NCBI GenBank assembly: GCA_037783545.1
Contig: JBBELK010000368.1
Span: 248,001 to 312,000 of the forward strand
DNA length: 64,000 nt
From: Henricia sp. BOLD:AAB3569
Lineage: Eukaryota; Echinodermata; Asteroidea; Spinulosida; Echinasteridae
Direction of reading: 5' to 3'
Both the position numbers and the translations under genes were made by a program. Position 1 is the stretch's first letter; each line of letters starts with the position of its first letter. The notes under the pieces are model-generated. The model ran no database searches. It was not told where the DNA came from and was given only the letters and a program-made list of their open reading frames with translations. This document shows, piece after piece, positions 47,535-59,100 of the stretch.

Positions 47535-47700
47535 TGGGCGAAGTGACTGTGAAGCTTTTGTTTTCTCAAAAGTTAGATGAAGTACAAAGCTGATTTTCTC
47601 AGGTTGGTTTTAATCATGCACATCTTCAATCACACAGGGAGATGAAACTATTTGTAACGGCTAACCAATCATGTACATGTAGACTAACTTTTAAGATTGT
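47535..47700. mobile_element. Family A element, diverged fragment
   Basis: Contains TTTTCTCAAAAGTTAGATGA, GGTTGGTTTTAATCATGCA and TCTTCAATCACACAGGG, which match one arm of the other copies. The second arm and the far TTAA are missing. Confidence 0.6.
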
Positions 47701-48979
47701 GTAGATGAAACCTAAATATTTGAAAAGATGAAAGTTATTGTAGATCTGCTCTTGGTCAACAAACCCTGCCAGTATTGTGGCAGACAAGTACTGTGAGAAG
47801 TTGCACTTTATGGGTTAATGAAATAAATTCAAGTTTATTTTTACATGTACTTGATGTAGTGTCACTGACTGTTTTGTTACAGACCGTTTTAATTATAATT
47901 TTGAGTGTAAAAGTATTTGACATCTTCCAAAAAAGTTTTCTTAAATGTCCCGGGTGGAGTGTTAGAAGTGGGCAGCCGTTTGATTCCATCAATTTGTTTA
48001 GAGTGCAATCCCAGTTTTATAAATACTTCCCCAAAATACTCAACACCCGTGGGAAAAATTGGTGGGTCAAAAATGTCATCTGGTCATCATTTATTTATTT
48101 ATTCATCACATCCAACAGCGGAAGGACCGCCAATTACAGGAATAAAAGTTCATGACAAATCAGTGACTGTAATAAACGTTGCATGTTTGAAATTTGGATT
48201 GCACTTTGAATAAAATCAAATTTTTGGGAGTTTGCTTTGCAAGGGACTTTCCACTTAGAGCAAGCCACCCTAGTCTAACTAGGCGTAGGATAGGCCCTGC
48301 TTGCATGACCTTGTATACTTGTGGCTTGGGGCTATTTAACAAAGGTACCGCGGTAATAGGTATGCATAGGAAATTGGTGGGCTTTGTGACAAAAAAAACA
48401 ACACTCATTTTACACGGTATAGGCTACCGGTGGAATTTGTGTCGCAAAGCCTTCCCAGAACAAAACGTGGCATAGTGCAAATTCATCGTGTGTATGCCTG
48501 TCGAAAATGGCAGCTCCCTTCACTTCACTTCTATTGTTTTCACTGAAAATGTTGCACCCAAATAAAATTAAACGGGAACCGGAAAGATTTTACTTTCATA
48601 TACCTGCACTTTTTTTTAACCGTAGGCTAAGCTACGGCTATGCACAAAATCCGTGCAGAGCTACATGGCTCTGCTTCGTGCAAAAAATTCAATGTTTTTT
48701 CGAAGAACGTTGTTCAAATCATCATTTTGTATCCGAATTTCACTTTTCGGTGGTTGATAAGCTATAATAAGTTAACTGCCCTGCAGGTATTAAAGTAAAA
48801 TATTACCGAAATGAGCTCGGCGAAAACGCAATTTGACAACGAAAACATTTGTTTAGCACGACTACGTATACGCCACGAGGCACGCAGGACGAGTTTGTGC
48901 ATTTTCACACATGTCGCGGTGTTTACGCACGTTTCAATAGGCACTGCAAAATGGCCGCTTGGCTTCACGCACGACCACG
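47701..48979. other. Non-coding DNA, no gene supported
   Basis: A short family C remnant lies at 48,025-48,085 (AAAATACTCAACACCCGTGG). Two plus frames beginning with ATG (48,194 and 48,507) show no splice sites or family likeness. Confidence 0.4.
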
Positions 48980-49305
48980 GTAAAGCATGTGCATTGCGAG
49001 TCCAGAAATTATATATACGTCCGTGTATTGATCACGTTCACAGACGCCATCTTCGTAGGAAAAAATGCCACTGCGTATTTAACGCCATCAAGTACGCGCA
49101 CGCACACGCTGTAACATGTTCTAAACACGAGTACGCGTGCATGTTGCTCTAAATTTGTTCGAAATACGGCGCAACCGATGCGCGTCACAAAAAAATACGC
49201 TCAAAAATCTGATGCACGTGGCGATTTGTAGGAAGTGACGTCATTTGAACGTGATCAATAGCGAGAGCAGCGTAGCGCACATGGACAGGGGACCAGTCTA
49301 TATTT
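48980..49305 (-). repeat. Dispersed repeat, long copy
   Basis: Carries in inverted orientation both blocks seen at 45,405-45,500. Inside it, GATCACGTTC and GAACGTGATC form a pair about 220 bp apart, so it is probably a foldback element. Confidence 0.5.
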
Positions 49306-49310
49306 TCCTG

Positions 49311-49430
49311 GGATCGATTTCACAAAAGTTAAGACGAGTTCAATGCATCCTAATTCCCATACCAACGTACCAAGATAAGAAGAGTGACCCTTCCTAAGAC
49401 GCGTCCTAGTGCTTTGTGAAATCGGCTGCT
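49311..49430. mobile_element. Foldback MITE, family E, copy 3
   Basis: GGATCGATTTCACAAAAGTT at the left and CTTTGTGAAATCGGC at the right, body in reverse orientation relative to the copies at 30,266 and 30,455. Confidence 0.7.
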
Positions 49431-51200
49431 GGCCGCGTGCAAAAAGTCTGCTAAAATGCCGCGAGGCATTTTTATTTTGGGTGTACGCTTCCTCGTGTTA
49501 CGGAACACCGTGCTGTGACTCAGCCCACAGACCGTGTACCGGACATCCTGTAACAACAGACACACTCATCGGCTTCAAAAACTCTGCCTTTTCAAATGTA
49601 CTGTCTGAAAATTCTTACGTATATCCGAAGTTGGTTTGTGTTGCCATGGTGATTAGAGATTCACGCTGGTACCCCTTGCTGGAGTAGTATACCGCAGGCA
49701 TGTCTGGGGTATTTTCCGTTTTCGAGAAATTCGTTTAAAAATAAACGCAAAGAAGAGGTGAATAATGACCTTGTTCCAGTTTTACAAAGTTAGCAGCTTT
49801 TAAACGCGTATTCACTAAAAATTATACTAATGAATTAAAGTATGAAATAAAATGTGTAATAAATTGCATGTATTTATTCCAATGAGTTCCCCTAGAGCGT
49901 GCTTTGAGCGATTTAGTTCATACGAGAAAACTTCGACTTGAACAAAATAAAGTTCACTTTTTCTTCGCATTAATTGTTACGCGGTGAAGTCCACGCATGG
50001 CCAATACCTTAAAGGGCACCTGTAATAGTTAATCAATCCATGTTCATTCTTTGCAATATTGCAAGATTATTATACATGTACTATAACAAAACTGAAAGTG
50101 TTTGAAATTTAGGTTTTAACTCAAAAGGAAGCAGCCATTTTACTTTTTATTTTTTCTTTGCCAAGAGAGGGCGCTGTTTGTGTGACGTCACTTTAGGAAC
50201 TCAGCAGTGAAAAGTTAAGGAAACCATTCAAATTCATATAGAATTGCAGCAAACTGCTGCAGTTTCCATTCCAAGTTTTTCTTGACTGAGAACACGTTTA
50301 ATGCATGTAGTAACAACAAAAGGTCACAAAGGGATGTTTGTGCACAAACCGCAATGGAAAGTTCCTGTGAGTACCTTATGTGACGTCACAACTTTGCTCA
50401 TGAATATGTAAATTACATTAGCATTAAATTAAAAAAAATGTAATTAAACTTTCAAAACGGTTTTAAAAGTTAGTTTTGACGACTGTAACTGAGAGAATAC
50501 ACGTACGTAGCATGGATTTAAAAGTGGTACAAATCTTATTCCAAGCCCTTTAAATGTATACATATGTTTATACGTACATTTGACAATGATTTTAAAATGC
50601 ATCTCACGGTTAAAACAAAGTCTGTTTTTCTGCATTTACTGATTCCAGATACTCCGGAAACTTAGAATATGTACAAGGATAAGAACTTTAGTTAATCACT
50701 CAATGCAGACAAAATGTCCTCAGAACGGCACCTGCTCACACGTATTAATCAACTACTTCCTGTAAGATAGAAAATTCAAAAAGAAAACCAGGCTTTCGGA
50801 TATAATCCCTCCATAAAACTGTCCTTTTACCATATTAACAAAATGTACTCTTGAGTGACCTCCAGGTTTTAAGCTAGCAAAAAAAAGAGGTTAAAACACT
50901 GCGCCACGCACACGTACAGTGACTCACGTCCGTTGCCAAGGTAATTAATGAAAGCTCCGATGAGCAATGATTCCTTTAAAACCAGGTCAGCGAATACGTC
51001 TTGGACCCACCTATAGGTATTATACACGGTCGGCTTTTGCCATGTTTTTTTAAAAAGAAAAATATGGATTTTGGGATTATAGCTAATGCTGTTATACACA
51101 AAACACAGACATGTTCAAACATTTATGTTCCGTGGAAGCTGGACAATGCAATAACATTAAAATTAGGGTAATGCGGTTCCTTGTTCCCCAACCCTACTCA
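49431..51200. other. Non-coding DNA, no gene seen
   Basis: AT-rich with short frames only. I see no repeat with clear ends here. Confidence 0.4.
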
Positions 51201-51204
51201 AGAG

Positions 51205-51390
51205 TACATTAAACTTGGAATGAGAGAAAAATTGTAAGGGCCTTATCGGGATTCGAGTCCTCCGACTCACCGGGCAGATGCTCTACCTGCTGAGCTATAG
51301 GCATCTACCTGATGAGTCAAGGTATCGGGTTCGAATCCCGATAAGCCCCATTATGATTCTTCTCTCATTATAAGTTTCGTTGTTTTATTT
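51205..51390. repeat. Head-to-head pair of tRNA-derived SINE ends
   Basis: The left part (minus strand) and right part (plus strand) each end in a B-box CGGGTTCGAATCCCGATAAG or its close relative and a tail word TTCTCTCATT / AATGAGAGAA. In between is GCCTATAGCTCAGCAGGTAG on the minus strand. The result is a palindrome of SINE ends. Related elements lie at 55,614-55,900 and 60,620-60,795. Confidence 0.65.
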
Positions 51391-51599
51391 AAATTGTGAT
51401 CATGAGGCACGAGGTAGACTAGAAATCTATACACCTTGGGGATATGATATTAATAATATATCCTCATAAAATACCCAGGGGTATGGAATATGCAGAGTGA
51501 TTACATTTTGTAAACTGGGGGAAGTATTTGGAACAAATTTCGAGATTTTCTAGCCATTGTCGGCCAACAATAATTTGTCGGTCAAAAGGCAAGGATGCA

Positions 51600-51667
51600 G
51601 TGGAAGAAGTGAAAATGGGTATGGGGTGGGAGGGGAAGGGAGGGGAGGGGAGGGGAGGGAGAGGGGT
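51600..51667. repeat. Purine-rich GGGGA tract
   Basis: Seven or more GGGG-containing words (GGGAGGGGAGGGGAGGGG) in a row. Capable of G-quadruplex or triplex folding on paper. It lies 500 bp past the stop of the second Ig gene. Confidence 0.7.
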
Positions 51668-52155
51668 GTTAGGATCTGTTGAAATGTGCCTGACCAAGGC
51701 TCAATAAAACACTGACGGCCAAGATCACCCCAAAGACCACATTCTATAAAAGAATTAACGGTAATTGTCAATATTATACAAATAATTATAAAGCAGGAAA
51801 TGCCACTTGACGTTTTTGAGAAGCATGTCCCGGACAAACCACCCCCTCCAACTTGAGCCCTCGAATTCTTCTCGCTCTACTTACAGGGAATGTATCAACT
51901 TACACCAGTTTCAACAATCCGAAAATACCTTCTCAGCCAAACAAAATCTCAAAGTTTTCAAGCTGAGGCGAGTTTATGTAAACGTTTTTACAAATAAGCT
52001 ACAAAATGAATCGCATCACTCGCGTCACTCGCGTCACTTGTTATCAGTTTATCAGTTTAAAAGTTGACAATATTCCCTGCATCATTCAAATCACAAAGTT
52101 ATATATTTTGCTCGGTATCGTACAATCAATTATCGATCAATCGAAAATGTTCTTT

Positions 52156-54141
52156 TCATTTCTGTGGCGGCTTTCGGAACTTGAAGTAGTACACAGCTAA
52201 CCCGGTACCCACACCAACGATCGTAAGGAGCAAAAACGTGACGCTGAGACCCGCCGCAACCCCGGCGTTGCTCCCTCCCTCCGTCTTGGTCAGGGGAGTG
52301 ACATTGTCCATCGTTAATTGATCATAATTGAGTAGGAGCTTTGTGATAATTGGGGTTGTGGTAGCTTCGGTGGGCTTGGTTGTTGGCATTTTGGAAGTCA
52401 CGCGCTCTGGCGACCGATCCGTGGTTGGCCGGATCGTCGTAGGGGTAGCCTTCGTGGTAGTAGCCGGTTTGCGCGTGAAGTGCCTTACAAGCGGAACATC
52501 ACCTCGCTGCGGAGTTATAATCTCATTCAACATGGCCGGGATGGTGGGATCCGGATTCATCGGATTGGTTGGATCCGGATCGGTCTGATCCGGATTCGGA
52601 GTTGGCGATGGCGTGGAGGTAACAGTGGATTGATCCGTATTCTTACCACCGGCATTCGGGTTGGGCCGCGCGATAGCTCGCTCCGACAATCCGGACAGAA
52701 TGTTATTCCAGTCGGTCGCGTCTATGGGTATCGCCGGTCCGGGCAACCCCGGGACTTCGTTTTCAGATGTTTCTGCACTTGTCGGATCTCGTGTGGGCTT
52801 CGGTTCGGCAGTCCCGATGATGTTTTGAAGGACCGTCGATGGAGGTGGTTTGGAGGCAGACGTCGGTTCAATCCCTGTCTCCTGTTTTGTCGTGGTTATA
52901 TCCTGGAGTGAGGTGAACGGTTTGGCAGTGGTTACCAGTTTACTCTCTATAATCGGTTTGTTTGTTGTTTCTATTGTTCCGGCGTACTGTGTTGGTACCC
53001 CCATGATAACTGTGTCTACTTTTGCTGTAGCCACAACAGTTTGTCGGGCAGTTTCCTTTGTAGCTACCATAGGCGTAGTCGTAGCCGGTGCGGTGGTAAG
53101 CACAGCACTGATGAATTCAGGCAGATTGTCCTTTAGCTGTCGAACCCACAGTTGACCCACGGCCCGGTCAGTGAGCGCAAGCTGGTCCTGTCTAACTTGA
53201 CAGATGACGACCGAGGCATCGTCCTCCAAAGTGGCATTCACAATCCTCAATCTCATGCCTTCTCGGAGCAGTTCGTACTTGGGCGTAGACTCCACAATCG
53301 GGCGTCCGTTGATGGACCAGTAATAGGACAGATGGGGCACGTTCTCGCTGATGCAGTTGAAGCTGATGCTGTCTCCCAGGTAGATCGTGGTCATGACGGG
53401 GCGAAGGATGACCTCAATGTGGGTCCGTAGTGGAATTACGTAACACGATCGAGGTTGAGCTAAGGCCTGGTTTCGCGCCACGCAAGTGAACCGTACATCG
53501 CGATCGGCTTCCGTTAGGGTGTGCTCGTATCCGGCAACCGTGCGAGTAGCGTGCGGTACGGAGGTCGACTCCAGTATATCCTTGCCCCGGATCCAAGTGA
53601 GTGTGGCCGGTGGATCGCCTCCTTGTGACTCGCAGACGAGAGTGATGTTCTCTCCCACGTCCATCTGTAGCTTAGGTCCCAGGAAACAGGAGGGGAACCC
53701 TTTATCAGGAGGCTTCAGGACCCTGATTCGAGCGGCCTGCGAGGTATAAGCCGCATCGGTGAAGTAGACGCAAGCGTAGCGACCGCCGTCGCTCAATGAA
53801 ATGCGCCGGATCATGAGGTTATACTCCCCGTCAGAATTACCTATGACCTGATACTTTCTTCGCATGCTTTCGCTGAGGCGTTGAAACGGGTCAATCTTAC
53901 GGTCTCTGGTCAGGTATTCCCCACTGACGACGTTTCGCCAGTAGACGTGAATCCCTTCTTGGTTGTCCACTTGACATCGAAGAACCGTGAGCTGTCCGAC
54001 TACTACGGTTTGATGGCTCGGGTGGACCCGGAAAGAAATGGCAGCTGCCCCGCTTACCAAAAGCAGAATGTTCACCAGCGCGGTGTATTTCGATAACATC
54101 ATGATACCTTGGCGGTTTGTTAAAACGCAATAAGATCTCAT
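52156..54141 (-). CDS. Three-Ig membrane protein, paralogue without the repeat array
   Basis: A single 661-codon frame. Met14 or Met15 (54,102 or 54,099) probably starts the signal peptide (core ALVNILLLVSGAAA), as it aligns with the paralogue. Three Ig domains each keep a Cys-Trp-Cys set: LRCQV...VYW...YACVY; LVCES...LTW (GDPPATLTW)...FTCVA; NFCIS-like...YYW...VICQV. The same extra Cys pair brackets domain 2 (FPSCFLG, PRSCYVI). Then comes a Thr/Pro-rich stalk of about 280 residues without tandem units, one membrane helix (VTFLLLTIVGVGTGLAVYY) and a short basic tail. Similarity to the 36,424 gene continues through all three domains. The two genes converge tail to tail across 12 kb. Like its paralogue it has no coding introns. 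A role in surface adhesion or recognition is inference. Confidence 0.85.
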   Translation of the reverse strand: MRSYCVLTNRQGIMMLSKYTALVNILLLVSGAAAISFRVHPSHQTVVVGQLTVLRCQVDNQEGIHVYWRNVVSGEYLTRDRKIDPFQRLSESMRRKYQVIGNSDGEYNLMIRRISLSDGGRYACVYFTDAAYTSQAARIRVLKPPDKGFPSCFLGPKLQMDVGENITLVCESQGGDPPATLTWIRGKDILESTSVPHATRTVAGYEHTLTEADRDVRFTCVARNQALAQPRSCYVIPLRTHIEVILRPVMTTIYLGDSISFNCISENVPHLSYYWSINGRPIVESTPKYELLREGMRLRIVNATLEDDASVVICQVRQDQLALTDRAVGQLWVRQLKDNLPEFISAVLTTAPATTTPMVATKETARQTVVATAKVDTVIMGVPTQYAGTIETTNKPIIESKLVTTAKPFTSLQDITTTKQETGIEPTSASKPPPSTVLQNIIGTAEPKPTRDPTSAETSENEVPGLPGPAIPIDATDWNNILSGLSERAIARPNPNAGGKNTDQSTVTSTPSPTPNPDQTDPDPTNPMNPDPTIPAMLNEIITPQRGDVPLVRHFTRKPATTTKATPTTIRPTTDRSPERVTSKMPTTKPTEATTTPIITKLLLNYDQLTMDNVTPLTKTEGGSNAGVAAGLSVTFLLLTIVGVGTGLAVYYFKFRKPPQK

Positions 54142-55613
54142 GCAGTCAACTTCTAAATCAAAGGTTTAGAAGAACACTCCTCATAAAACGACGTTCATTT
54201 AAACTGTCTAAACTGTCATACCTGATGTCCCGACTTGGGTTCAGTGAAACTCTGTAAAGGAGTGAGTCAGAAATGATAGCTCGTCACAAATGACTATCCA
54301 AATGATATGAGGTTCAAAGGCAACGGCACCTCTTTTCGTATAATGCAGTTAATCCTTAAAAACCGTCTTATTCATCTTTAAACGTTGGGTCACAGCTGTC
54401 AGTTGCAATTATGGTGCATGTAGCAATTCAATCCGTTGTTCAGTCCGGGAAAGATGAAGATGTCACAAGTACATGTACTAAAACTTTATCTGAAGTCCAA
54501 ATTTCAGATTAGAAGGTAAGGAGCGTCTTTTCACGATCTTCCGATGGAGCAAAATGCACGAAACAAAACTCTTCTCTTCGTAAAATACTGCAGAAAACTT
54601 TCAGGAAACGTTTCAGGAAACTGCCTTGGCAAAAATTGTGTTCCAAACTGTTAATTCCCAGACGCGCATCCAATAAAAAGCTTCTTTGGTATGTATCGGA
54701 TGTCATGAAAGAGTAACTGTACCTCAGTCTGCGGCCGGCGTTATCGGAAGAACGTCACAAATCGAAACCAGAGCAGAGTCTAGTCTGAGATGGTGGCAGA
54801 GTGGGTGGGGGATGTTCCGATGTAGGTTGAGCACGGTGGTTATATAAAGTCATGGCAGGGTTTGCGGCAGGGCACGGTTATGATGATTAAGGCCGGGGGG
54901 AGGGAGAGGGGAGGGGGGTGGTAGCCAAGCCGGAGAGAGTCGGGTAATTGGACTGTTTTCCGGGGGCGTATGCAGCATACCACTGCTGACCAAGTTTAGT
55001 CGTCAGCACTTTAGGTCGGGTGGGCTGGCTTATGATAATTATACTGTATCTATAAGCAACTTACAGCTCAGTCGAGATTACAAACCCGGCAAACGAAATA
55101 TAGAAAGGTTTAGGGAGCGCCAATTAATGATCGAATTTCAATGCCCAATTTTTATTTACAACAAACACTTCAGATACATTTCTCAACAAAATAAACATAT
55201 ATACAGCGTTTAACTGTACACGCGTAAAATTCATCGACTGGGGATATCAAATGCTTTGAGATTTAATATTTACATGTAGACCTATTTACATATTTTAGTT
55301 TATGTTCAATTTCTTTAGTCGTCACTTCACGTCTATAACAAACTGTTTACAATGGGACAAATTTTGATCAAGTATCCTCACAACAAACACATGCAGAGTA
55401 CGTTTTATTTATAGGCTATATGTGCTGTCACTCAAGACGTCTACTGTCAACTCTTTCACACTTGTAAACTGCGCCCTCTTGTGGCACATTTGCAACCACA
55501 ATCACATCTTACTTAGATGCTACATGCGTACATCTGTTATGAGAATAACCGTATATTTTGTTTGTTACTTTGCTCATTTGCGCATCTATATACATGTACC
55601 ACCGACAGAAAAA
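54142..55613. promoter_or_regulatory. Upstream region of the second Ig gene
   Basis: Probable promoter and leader of the gene at 52,156-54,141. A G-rich tract (GGGAGAGGGGAGGGGGGTGG) lies at about 54,898-54,925. The rest is non-coding. Confidence 0.35.
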
Positions 55614-55900
55614 AATGGGGTCTGCGGAAAACCCGAGGGAGTACCCCACACTGTGCCTCACAGCTCAGCTGGTAGATAGAGGATCTGCCCAGAGTGTCAG
55701 AGGTCCTGGGGGAAACCTAAGAGAGTATACAGTGCCACTGTGCCTCGTAGCTCAGCTGGTACAGAATCTGCCTATGGTGTCAGATGTCTTTCGGAAAACC
55801 TTAGGGAGTATACCACTGTGCTTTATAGACCAGCTGCATGGTGGAGTATCTGCCCAAGTGTCAGAGGTCTGGAGTTCCCATCCCGATGAGGATCATATGA
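55614..55900 (+). repeat. Three tandem tRNA-like units
   Basis: Each unit of about 85-95 bp reads GAAAACC, GGGAGTA, then CACTGTGCCTC, a D-arm-like AGCTCAGCTGGTA, and GTGTCAGAGGTC. The last unit continues with GATGAGGATCATATGATTTT and a tail shared with 60,620-60,795. Each unit resembles a tRNA half with an A box; a B box is degenerate. They are probably an ordered SINE head cluster, lying just past the stop of the Q/N-rich gene. Confidence 0.6.
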
Positions 55901-55958
55901 TTTTCTGCTCATCCCATTTTTATTATTTTATTTCTATGGTGATTAGGTACGTATATAG

Positions 55959-56112
55959 TTATTGTTGGTTTCCGGTCTTTCGAGAGTGGTCCGCTTCACC
56001 GTTCTTGTCAGTTTTGTTGTTCCGGACGCCGGGTCGGCCGCAGTCGTGGTTGTTTTCGTGGTTAAAGGTCGGATTCCGATTTGGGTTGCTCTTCATGGGG
56101 TTGTTGTTGACG

Positions 56113-56145
<33 letters not shown>

Positions 56146-59100
56146 TGTTGATAGTGGTTCTGCGTGAAAGGTTGCCGGAGGTTCGGCTGACCTGGGCCTT
56201 GTTTGTAACCGTTCTGTTGCTGGCTTGGCGGCTGATTTGTAGACGGGTTTGGATGTGGTTGATGCCCACTCCTCTGGTGGTTGTTGTTATTCTGTCCGTT
56301 CTGCGGACTGCGTGGTATTGGTCAAAATTTAGTACATGCGAAAAAGGTGCAGTGAGCCTATCACAATCATTGAAAATCTTAAGATACCAAGCGAGTATCG
56401 TTCATACACAGTAATGTATCGTGCTCCAATTTACCAAGTAATTTGGTACCGCTAGTTTCACTGGGGTACTGGATACTTATTTGTTCCCGTTCACATAGCA
56501 GGTCGATCTATATTTGCATGCTTGCTTCTTTGTGAAGAGATTTTAAGAGACCACATAATGAAGTCAAAAATACAAGAATTTGGTACGAGCTTATTTTAAA
56601 CGCCAAAGATTAGATCATGCGGTCTGAACCTGACAGTTATCTGCGGAGAGATGGTCAAGTTAGAATTTTCAAAACAGGCGGTACTTACAGGTTGTTAGGC
56701 TGCACGAAAAGGATGCAAGGATCTTCAAACATGGCATTTGGTCGCTGCTGGGTATACGGCTGCTCCGACTGACGTCCATTTACGAATTGTTGCTGTGGCT
56801 GGTGGTTCGGGGGATGTGCATGCTGCTGTCGCCCGTTCACAAAGGACTGCAGATGTTGCAGTTGGTCTTGCTGACGTCCATTCGCGAATGGCTGCGGCTG
56901 GTTAATTAATGGCGGAGGATCTTGCTGGCGATTATTTCCAAATTGTGGAAGCAACATCATTGGGGAATTCTGTTGAGGCCATCCGTTTGGGAACGGACGC
57001 TGCTGGTTCACTATTGGAGGCTGATCTTGCAGGAAAGGCTGATTTGGATGCATCAGTGGCGGTTGCTGCTGTTGAGGCCCGTTCGCGAATAGCTGTTGGT
57101 GGTCATTTGTGAACGACTGTCGCTGTGGGTGTATTACTGTGTGGTTTTGCTGATGTCCATTTATAGTTGGCTGGTGTGGATGTATATTTGGGGTCTGGTC
57201 CTGGGCATTCCTATTCGAAAATGGCTGCTGCAGGTTCGTCATCGGTGGTTGATTTTGTGGACGCCCATTCGCGACTGGCTGCTGGTGATTCATGTGCTGC
57301 AGGTACCCGTTTGTGAATGGCTGATGTTGGTTTCTCATTAGTGTCTGATTCTGTTTCGGGTGTCCATTCGCGAACGGCTGCTGTTGTTGTCTCATCGGAG
57401 TTGGTTGTTCGCGAGGATAACACCCGTTTGTAAAAGGTTGTTGTCCTTGATTGGGCCCGGATGCAGACGGTGGGCACTGTTGATTCATGGGATGATTCTG
57501 CCGACCGGCAGCCGTCCAGTTCGATATCGGTGTGGGGTTGTTGGGTGTTGGGATTAACATAAGTGGAGGTACCTCGTGAGGGGGAAACTGATTGCGTACC
57601 CCTCCTGGGAATGCCGGAAGATCGGCAAGGTTAGTGGGTAAGAAAGGTTGAAGGCCCGTCACGCCTGATGGGGGACCGCCTTCGCCTCTTTCTCCTCCCG
57701 CCAGGTCTTGGCTGGCATTCTGAAGTTTCAAATGTTGCTGCGGCTGTTGTTGCTGTTTAGATAGGCCTACAACTGGATGTCCTTTCCCAGTCATAGGTAG
57801 GCATTTGTTGTCATTATCCCCGCCTTTTGAAGGCAATCCTTCATCTGCAATTGATGGTTTTTCAAGAGGCTCCTTACGTGGGCGCCCATCAGATGGAATC
57901 GGCTCTCCAGTCTTAGTATAAGACGGTTGTCCGGTATCTCTCGTTTGCGTCGCGGTAACTTTCCTTGGTGATCGGCGGCGATGGTGAACGACCCCTTGCT
58001 CGATGACCGGGATGGGATGCTGATCGCTTCGGGACGTCTCCGAAGCCTTCGGTTGCAAAAGTGCCTTTGTTGTTTCTTGGTGGGCCTCTTGGGCTTTCTT
58101 ATAAGATAACGACCACTCTGTCACTTTGCGCTTGTCGCCTACAGTTGCTTTACCTCTGGCATAATTTTGTTTTGCTTCAACCCCGGCTCTCGAACAATCG
58201 GCATCTGCGGGACGTACTTGGGTAGGCTTGATATTCTTTGCCAAACTCTTCTCTTGCGGAACGAAGGGCTCGGCAGTGACAAACCGTTCCAGGACGGAAA
58301 CAAGTTTTGGATTCCCTTTATTGTCTCTTTTGGAGCCCTCCTTAACCCCGTCGTCCTTTCGAAGTCGCTTGACCATGTTATTATCTTGTGTTCTGTTTCT
58401 TTTCCCACCAATTCGTCCAGTGGCTGAAACGCCGGGTGCGTCTTTGGTATCCGGTGTGGGTGGATCAAATTCTGTTTTCAGTTCCTTCAACGTTCCTTCA
58501 ATCTTTTTAGATCTTTCTTTAAACTGTCCGTCATTCTGTCGTTTCTGCTGCTTCTCATGTTCTGTATCTTTTGTATCTTTGGTTTCCATCGTTTCCTGCA
58601 CGGCTGCTTTCGTCATGTTTTGATTCTTTGCTGCTAGTTTATTTATCTCCGTTTCCCACACCCCGTTGGAATGCTGCGTTGTTGCTAAAGGAACACGCAC
58701 TGGTGATATGAGGTTCGTCAGTTTCACCGGCGACGACAAAAGTCCTTGTTTCTGAAAGAGAAAAGAAGGCCGAAAATGCATTTTTAACATCGGTGAAATA
58801 ATTGACGTGAATGTCTCGACTACTTATGTACATAAACATCGATGCGAATACCAACAAAACAATCTCCTTATCGGTTCTTATTTATGGTTTTCAAGTTCCT
58901 GGCAACACTTACCTTAATTTCTTCCTCGATGCTTGTCCAGGAGACGTTGAGTTTCGGGGACCAAGCCCGGCCACGTCGATCCTGCCTCCCCAAGGCTCCG
59001 AGAAGTCGTCTTTTCCTCACCGTTTCGTGAGCTCGCCGCCAGGACATTTTGGGATGGGAAATCCTGGTTCGGTTCAAATCAACCTCTTGCATGTTAGGAA

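Noticed and set aside
55962-56414. Plus-strand valine-rich frame
   Set aside because: Complement of the Asn/Gln-rich last exon of the minus-strand gene.
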